A DNA stretch of 8,800 nt from an uncultured Ruminococcus sp. (GTDB lineage: Bacteria > Bacillota > Clostridia > Oscillospirales > Acutalibacteraceae), in the NCBI GenBank assembly GCA_902803035.1, contig CADCON010000029.1:1-8800 (forward strand), in the 5' to 3' direction. The notes beneath the pieces are model-generated. The model did not search any database. It saw only the letters and a list, made by a program, of their open reading frames with translations, and was not told the origin of the DNA. Positions 5,380-8,800 of this stretch are shown piece by piece (the stretch's first letter is position 1; each line of letters opens with the position of its first letter). The translations under genes were made by a program, and so were the position numbers.

Positions 5380-6474
5380 ATGAAACATTTTATGAAACAA
5401 CTCAACCCGGAATTATTCTGTATCGCGGTCTTTATTGCCTTTCCGTTGATACTGCTGGCGGCGGTTCTTCTCAAGCCGGACAATGCCGTGTCGGTGAACG
5501 AGAACCGGATGCTGACCACCGTCAGGGACATTCCGACGGATGTTCTGGACGGACAGTTTCAGGAGGGGCTGGAGAATTATCTCTCCGACCAGTTTCCGTT
5601 CAGGGAAAGGCTCAAGAGCGCGGAAACGGGCGTCAGGCTGCGCTTCGGTCAGGCGAGTATAGGCGGGGCGTATGTCGGAAGGGACAGGCGGCTTTTCCAG
5701 AAGCTGCCCGGCAGCGATGTTGACAGCGGAAAATGCGTCAGGTACGCCGCCCGCGTCAACCGTATGGCGGAGCAGACCGGCATTCCGACCTATGTGATGT
5801 ACGTGCCGTCGGCGGGAATCGCGCTGCGGGAGGAAATGCCCTTCGGCGCGCCGATGTACGATTATGACGCGCTCTACGCCGCGCTGGCGAAGGAACTGCC
5901 TTCGGCTCACATGATCGACCTTCTCCCCGCGCTTTACGGACATTCCGAATACTATTTCGCCACCGACCATCATTGGACGGCGGAGGGCGCGGCGCAGGCG
6001 TATTATGAATGGCGCGCCGCCCACGGTGCGGAGCCGGACAATCAGGACAGCCCCACGATCATCACGGTCAGCGAAAGCTTCCGCGGCACACTGTGGTCGA
6101 GAGTGCCGAGCGGGCTGATTCCCGCTGAACGGCTCAAGGCGTTTGAAGTGTCCGGAGATATCACGGTGGAAGCCGACGGGAAGGAGATAAGCCTGTATGA
6201 TGAAACCGCGCTGGCGACAAAGGATAAGTATCATTTCTTCGAGGGCGGCAATCACGGCATTCTCACTGTCACCAATCACGATGTGAAGGACGGCGGGACG
6301 CTTCTGATACTCAAGGATTCCTTTGCCAACAGTTTCCTGCCCTGTCTTGTGGGAGATTACGCCAGGATCATCATGATCGATGAGCGGTATGCCTTCATGG
6401 ATATCGGGCAGTTCGCGCTCGACAGCGGCGCGGATGAAATTGCCGTGATCCGCGAGATCATTTCGGCGGGCTGA
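5380..6474 (+). CDS. DHHW family protein, AlgJ/AlgX-like SGNH acetyltransferase
   Basis: A 364-residue protein with one membrane anchor (residues about 12-32) and an extracytoplasmic domain. It has NENRML (40-45) and the QFPFRERLK segment (71-79) common in this family. The defining DHHW is at 196-199 (Asp196, His198) and the nucleophile motif LILKDSFANSFLP has Ser314. In AlgX/AlgJ the Asp-His-Ser set carries out the final transfer of acetyl to the polymer; by analogy this protein accepts the acyl group from the MBOAT partner. It starts 2 nt after the MBOAT stop with no convincing ribosome binding site, so translational coupling is likely. The operon ends at the terminator 11 nt further on. 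Confidence 0.92.
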   Translation: MKHFMKQLNPELFCIAVFIAFPLILLAAVLLKPDNAVSVNENRMLTTVRDIPTDVLDGQFQEGLENYLSDQFPFRERLKSAETGVRLRFGQASIGGAYVGRDRRLFQKLPGSDVDSGKCVRYAARVNRMAEQTGIPTYVMYVPSAGIALREEMPFGAPMYDYDALYAALAKELPSAHMIDLLPALYGHSEYYFATDHHWTAEGAAQAYYEWRAAHGAEPDNQDSPTIITVSESFRGTLWSRVPSGLIPAERLKAFEVSGDITVEADGKEISLYDETALATKDKYHFFEGGNHGILTVTNHDVKDGGTLLILKDSFANSFLPCLVGDYARIIMIDERYAFMDIGQFALDSGADEIAVIREIISAG

Positions 6475-6484
6475 TGATAAAAGA

Positions 6485-6533
6485 AAAACACCGTTCCGGG
6501 AAGACTATGAATGTCTTCGGGGAACGGTGTTTT
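6485..6533. terminator. Strong bidirectional intrinsic terminator
   Basis: AAAACACCGTTCC (6485-6497) pairs with GGAACGGTGTTTT (6521-6533). An inner GAAGAC (6500-6505) pairs with GTCTTC (6513-6518) around a short loop. The A and T tails make it usable from both sides: it ends the rightward O-acylation operon and the leftward zinc-ribbon operon. Confidence 0.93.
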
Positions 6534-6549
6534 GCTATAGGGGCAGAAA

Positions 6550-6888
6550 TCAGAGCTTCCACCATTCGAGGATGGTGCCGAGGAGGAATCCGGCGGCGGT
6601 CAACAGCAACAGCAACAGAAGCAGGAGCATTTTCACATTGAAGGACCTGTGTCTTTTGCGGATGAAGAGTCTGGAGGAGGAAGCGTTCCGCATCAGCTCC
6701 AGATTGTTCTGCTGAATGTCGTCGCTGACAGGCTTTCCGCAGGCAGGGCAGAATCTGTCTTTGTCAGCCAGATCCGCGCCGCACGAAGCGCACTTGACAT
6801 TCTTTTTCTGCTCCTGCGTTGACAGGCCGCAGATGGAGCAGAATTTGTCTTCGGCACCGAGTATTGCCCCGCAATTTTTGCATTTCAT
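6550..6888 (-). CDS. Double zinc-ribbon protein with C-terminal membrane segment
   Basis: A 112-residue protein. Two zinc ribbons are clear: Cys3/Cys6 with Cys17/Cys20, and Cys33/Cys36 with Cys47/Cys50 (pattern KC..CGA......FC..CG each time). A polar linker (55-85) with a basic patch (IRKRHR) follows, then a membrane helix with a run of nine leucines (88-96) that continues to about 106. It should be tail-anchored with the ribbons in the cytoplasm, as the basic patch before the helix also suggests. A Shine-Dalgarno-like AAGGGTGTG lies 8 nt before ATG. It follows the larger zinc-ribbon gene by 62 nt, so they are probably co-transcribed. Small zinc-ribbon membrane proteins are common in Clostridia; their role is generally unknown. 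Confidence 0.85.
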   Translation of the reverse strand: MKCKNCGAILGAEDKFCSICGLSTQEQKKNVKCASCGADLADKDRFCPACGKPVSDDIQQNNLELMRNASSSRLFIRKRHRSFNVKMLLLLLLLLLTAAGFLLGTILEWWKL

Positions 6889-6950
6889 GGTCAGAACACA
6901 CCCTTAACAATGATTTCGGTAAAAATGGCTTTGGAAGAAGCGCGGTTCAT

Positions 6951-8018
6951 TCAACTGATAATGATCTGCGGATTCCGGGAGGAATCGAGCATTTTCAGGA
7001 GCTTTATCATATCCGCGCCGGAAATGTTGATTTGACCGTAGCCCGGTTCCATTTTGCCGGCGGAGCCGACTCCTTCCACAAAGATAGCCGAACCGCGGCC
7101 GGGTTCCGCGCTTCCTTTGGAAAGGCAGTTGCCGTTGAAATTGAAGGCAATGCGGTAGTTGACTTTTTTTCTGTCAATCGTAAGCTTCATCCTCTGGGCG
7201 TGTGACCAGTCCTTATCGGAGGGTTCGGATTCCTGCCATGTATTATAGTAAATCGAGTGGGGGTCATCTACCCAGACGGTTTGCTTTGTTACCTTTTTGA
7301 AGTTGAGGTTGGTGTCGGGTTTTGATACGCCGAATACAAAATTAATGTTGAATTTGCCCTTCGGGGTGGCTTTGTCGCCATCGACCTTTTCAGCGGCTAC
7401 GCCGTTTTTGCCTACATAAGCGTTGGTCGTGAACCTTTTTTCCCAGCTTCCGGTGCTGACGTTGAATTCCTCCAGCGTCAGGGTCGCCTTGTTTCCTTTT
7501 GACTTGACACGGACGATCTGCGAATGCTTGGGAATTTCGGCCTGAGCGGAAGAGGTATTATCCGGTGAGTTGCCGCTTTCGTCGGACGTATGGGATGACG
7601 CGGCGTCGCCCGGCGTGACAAGCGTATCCGAAGCCGATTGGTATTGGTTGACGAAAATGCCTCCGCGGTAGACGTGAAGCAGGGTGAAGCCCGTTATGAC
7701 AAGCGAGAGCAGAAGCGTAAGTGAAACGGGCAGGATGATGGCTTTTAATGCGGGTTTCTTCTTTCCGGCAGCGGCGACAGCCTTCTGCTGTTGTTTCTGT
7801 GGGATGGCCGTCTGACTGGGCTGCGGAGTGACTGGCTGATTGGGCGTCGGCATGACAGGCCCGCAGACAGAACTGACCGTAGGTGTGCTGTCGGAGGATG
7901 GCATCTCAGCCGGCTGTTCCGGCGCAACCGGTTTACCCGCGATGTTGGCGTCCCATCCGCAATAGCTGCATATGCCGCTTCCATCGCTCATTTCCGCTCC
8001 ACATAATTCGCATTTCAA
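6951..8018 (-). CDS. Zinc-ribbon membrane protein with an apparently inactive YkuD-like (L,D-transpeptidase) domain
   Basis: A 355-residue protein. A zinc ribbon (Cys3/Cys6, Cys17/Cys20) is followed by a Pro/Gln-rich linker (28-80), a membrane helix (about 91-116), a Ser/Asp-rich extracellular linker (127-160) and a C-terminal domain (165-355). That domain resembles L,D-transpeptidase-like proteins: YVGKNG (201-206), DGDKATPKGKFNI (213-225), GRGSAIFVEG (307-316) and an ending like ADMIKLLKMLDSSRNPQIII. In active relatives the latter part reads AIFLH....PTAGC. Here the His position is Glu315 and the Cys position is Gln329 (PGYGQINI), so peptidoglycan crosslinking seems unlikely; binding or sensing is more plausible. 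The start is TTG, backed by AAGGGTGTGATC 4 nt upstream, the best ribosome site available; the CxxC motif begins at codon 3. It leads a two-gene operon. Confidence 0.85.
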   Translation of the reverse strand: MKCELCGAEMSDGSGICSYCGWDANIAGKPVAPEQPAEMPSSDSTPTVSSVCGPVMPTPNQPVTPQPSQTAIPQKQQQKAVAAAGKKKPALKAIILPVSLTLLLSLVITGFTLLHVYRGGIFVNQYQSASDTLVTPGDAASSHTSDESGNSPDNTSSAQAEIPKHSQIVRVKSKGNKATLTLEEFNVSTGSWEKRFTTNAYVGKNGVAAEKVDGDKATPKGKFNINFVFGVSKPDTNLNFKKVTKQTVWVDDPHSIYYNTWQESEPSDKDWSHAQRMKLTIDRKKVNYRIAFNFNGNCLSKGSAEPGRGSAIFVEGVGSAGKMEPGYGQINISGADMIKLLKMLDSSRNPQIIIS

Positions 8019-8099
8019 GATTGATCACACCCTTTTGAATTGGTTATCATACAGCATAAGAAAGCGGTTCTTTTCCGTGACGATAGACGATACAAATAT

Positions 8100-8128
8100 A
8101 TTATAGCACGCGGTTCTGTCTGATGCAA
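8100..8128 (-). promoter_or_regulatory. Promoter of the leftward zinc-ribbon operon
   Basis: Read on the minus strand, TTGCAT (8128-8123) and TATAAT (8105-8100) are separated by 17 nt. The leader is about 75 nt. The 311-nt gap between this operon's first gene and the EF-G-like gene holds this promoter, the inverted repeat overlapping its -35 box, and the EF-G terminator. I see no gene in it. Confidence 0.8.
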
Positions 8129-8142
8129 TCATTTTATTGCAT
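8123..8142. promoter_or_regulatory. Inverted repeat overlapping the -35 box (possible operator)
   Basis: ATGCAAT (8123-8129) and ATTGCAT (8136-8142) are perfect 7-bp inverted halves with a 6-bp centre (CATTTT), 20 bp in all. The left half contains the -35 box of the leftward promoter. This is where a dimeric regulator could block or recruit polymerase. No candidate regulator is adjacent. Confidence 0.5.
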
Positions 8143-8211
8143 TTTGATGGCGTGATTTATGTCGGAAAGTGAGAATGTCGGACGGCGGATCATTTCCCCG
8201 TGCCAAACAAA

Positions 8212-8261
8212 CCCGCCCCGACCGGCCATCCCAAAGGAAAGCCGACCGGGGCGGGATTTTT
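8212..8261. terminator. Intrinsic terminator of the EF-G-like gene
   Basis: CCCGCCCCG (8212-8220) pairs with CGGGGCGGG (8247-8255), and inner CGGC/GCCG segments extend the stem. Read leftward, the stem is followed by TTTGTTTGG, a moderate U-tract, which fits termination after the gene ending at 8330. Read rightward it has ATTTTT, so it would also work in that direction. Confidence 0.82.
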
Positions 8262-8329
8262 ATGATTTGATTCCAAGGGCGAAGCCCTTCCGACATTATT
8301 CTTTATTCTCTGTTCCCGTAAGCGGGGCC

Positions 8330-8800
8330 TTATTCCGCTTCCTTCTGGAGCTCCTGCAGGACGGAGAAGGGTGCTTCTTCGTAGCGGATGAATTCAAAGG
8401 TGAAGTAGCCTCTGCCGCGGGTGGTCTGGCGCATATAGGTGGCGAAGTCGTACATCTCGCCCATCGGCACCTCGGCGATCAGCTCCTGCAGCCCTTCGTG
8501 TCCGGCATTCATGCCGAGAACGCGGCCGCGGCGTTTGTTCAGCTCGCCCATGACGTCGCCCATGTTGTCGCCGGGAACGTAGGCGTGCAGCTCGCCGACC
8601 GGTTCAAGAAGGACGGGATTCGCCTTGGGAATGCCGTTCTTGAAGGCGAGGGAAGCGGCTGTCTTGAAGGACATTTCGGAGGAATCGACCGGATGATAGG
8701 AGCCGTCGTAGAGAGTCGCTTTTACGCCGACCATCGGATAGCCCGCGAGGGTGCCGGTCTTCATGCAGTCGAGAAGTCCTTTTTCGACCGCGGGGAAGAA
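8330..8800 (-). CDS. Elongation factor G-like GTPase, C-terminal domains IV-V (partial)
   Basis: The reading frame is open to the right edge of the window, so 156 C-terminal residues are visible and the gene continues beyond. The visible part begins FFPAVEKGLLDCMKTG and continues AGYPMVGVKATLYDGSYHPV and DSSEMSFKTAASLAF. These are hallmark EF-G domain IV sequences, the part that reaches the ribosomal A site in translocation. NKRRGRVLGM, AEVPMGEMYDFATYMRQTT and RGRGYFTFEFIRYEEAP follow, which is domain V. The RRGRVLGM and TTRGRGYF wording resembles the FusA2-like paralogues of Firmicutes more than canonical EF-G, which typically reads RRGQIEGM and MTQGRASY. The G domain is outside the window, so I do not assign a symbol. 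An ATG at 8764 is internal, not the start. Confidence 0.9.
   Translation of the reverse strand, partial: FFPAVEKGLLDCMKTGTLAGYPMVGVKATLYDGSYHPVDSSEMSFKTAASLAFKNGIPKANPVLLEPVGELHAYVPGDNMGDVMGELNKRRGRVLGMNAGHEGLQELIAEVPMGEMYDFATYMRQTTRGRGYFTFEFIRYEEAPFSVLQELQKEAE

Noticed and set aside
5413..6279. A 288-codon open frame on the minus strand
   Set aside because: It is a shadow of the DHHW gene, with no ribosome binding site or recognisable motif. The same holds for the long minus-strand frames at 4343-5041 and 2346-3011.
6599..6631. CAACAG-like repeats as a microsatellite
   Set aside because: They are simply the leucine codons (CTG, TTG, CTT, CTC) of the membrane helix in the double zinc-ribbon protein. 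The run is short and imperfect.
6891..6950. A 19-codon frame on the minus strand that fills the gap between the two zinc-ribbon genes
   Set aside because: It starts right after one stop and ends 2 nt before the next ATG, which could suggest coupling. But it has no ribosome binding site of its own and contains the Shine-Dalgarno sequence of the next gene, so it is probably chance.
8330..8764. A complete 144-residue gene starting at ATG 8764
   Set aside because: The frame stays open to the window edge, and the residues before this Met match EF-G domain IV, so this is an internal Met of a longer gene.
1..8800. CRISPR array, insertion sequence, integrase or tRNA attachment site
   Set aside because: I found no regularly spaced repeats, transposase or integrase motifs, tRNA-like sequence or terminal direct repeats that would bound an integrated element around the switch module.

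Overview
The window looks like a piece of a moderately GC-rich chromosome from a Clostridia-type Firmicute, most likely an Oscillospiraceae/Ruminococcaceae gut bacterium. Three things suggest this: the promoters are consensus-like with 17-nt spacers, the Shine-Dalgarno sites are strong, and the protein families are typical of that group (DUF1492-like, DUF4358, DHHW with MBOAT, and zinc-ribbon membrane proteins). The taxonomic call is an inference; the window contains no rRNA or other diagnostic marker.

Left region (1-1680). The 3' end of a probable NAD-dependent epimerase/dehydratase gene runs into a small divergent regulatory module. Leftward are two overlapping small genes, a CxxC/CxxC zinc-ribbon protein and a DUF1492-like protein with a sigma-region-4-like helix-turn-helix. 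Rightward is a CI/LexA-type repressor with an XRE helix-turn-helix, an Ala-Gly cleavage site and an S24 Ser/Lys peptidase. The shared intergenic region has two back-to-back consensus promoters, two perfect ATTCC-N6-GGAAT operators and two partial copies. It has the architecture of a phage-type lysogeny or SOS switch, but with no other phage genes in view. A 15-bp-stem bidirectional terminator separates it from the next gene.

Middle region (1681-6540). A leftward thioredoxin gene (trxA) has its own promoter. Divergent from it is a four-gene rightward operon. It encodes a membrane-anchored transglutaminase-like protein, a DUF4358 lipoprotein, an MBOAT O-acyltransferase of the AlgI type and a DHHW/AlgJ-AlgX-like SGNH protein. 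It starts from a consensus promoter, carries a stem-loop at the 5' end of its leader, and ends at a strong terminator. The last two genes form a recognisable machine that moves acyl groups across the membrane onto an extracellular polymer. The first two probably act at the same surface, but their roles are not known.

Right region (6541-8800). A leftward pair of genes encodes zinc-ribbon membrane proteins with related N-termini (MKC..CGA) and near-identical ribosome binding sites. The upstream, larger protein has a cytoplasmic zinc ribbon, one membrane segment and an extracytoplasmic YkuD-like L,D-transpeptidase fold. In that fold the catalytic His and Cys both appear to be replaced, so it is probably a pseudoenzyme. 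Its promoter overlaps a perfect 7-bp inverted repeat. The window ends in the C-terminal part of a leftward elongation factor G-like gene, followed by its terminator.

The best candidates for something little described are the compact repressor/DUF1492/zinc-ribbon switch and the zinc-ribbon-anchored inactive L,D-transpeptidase.
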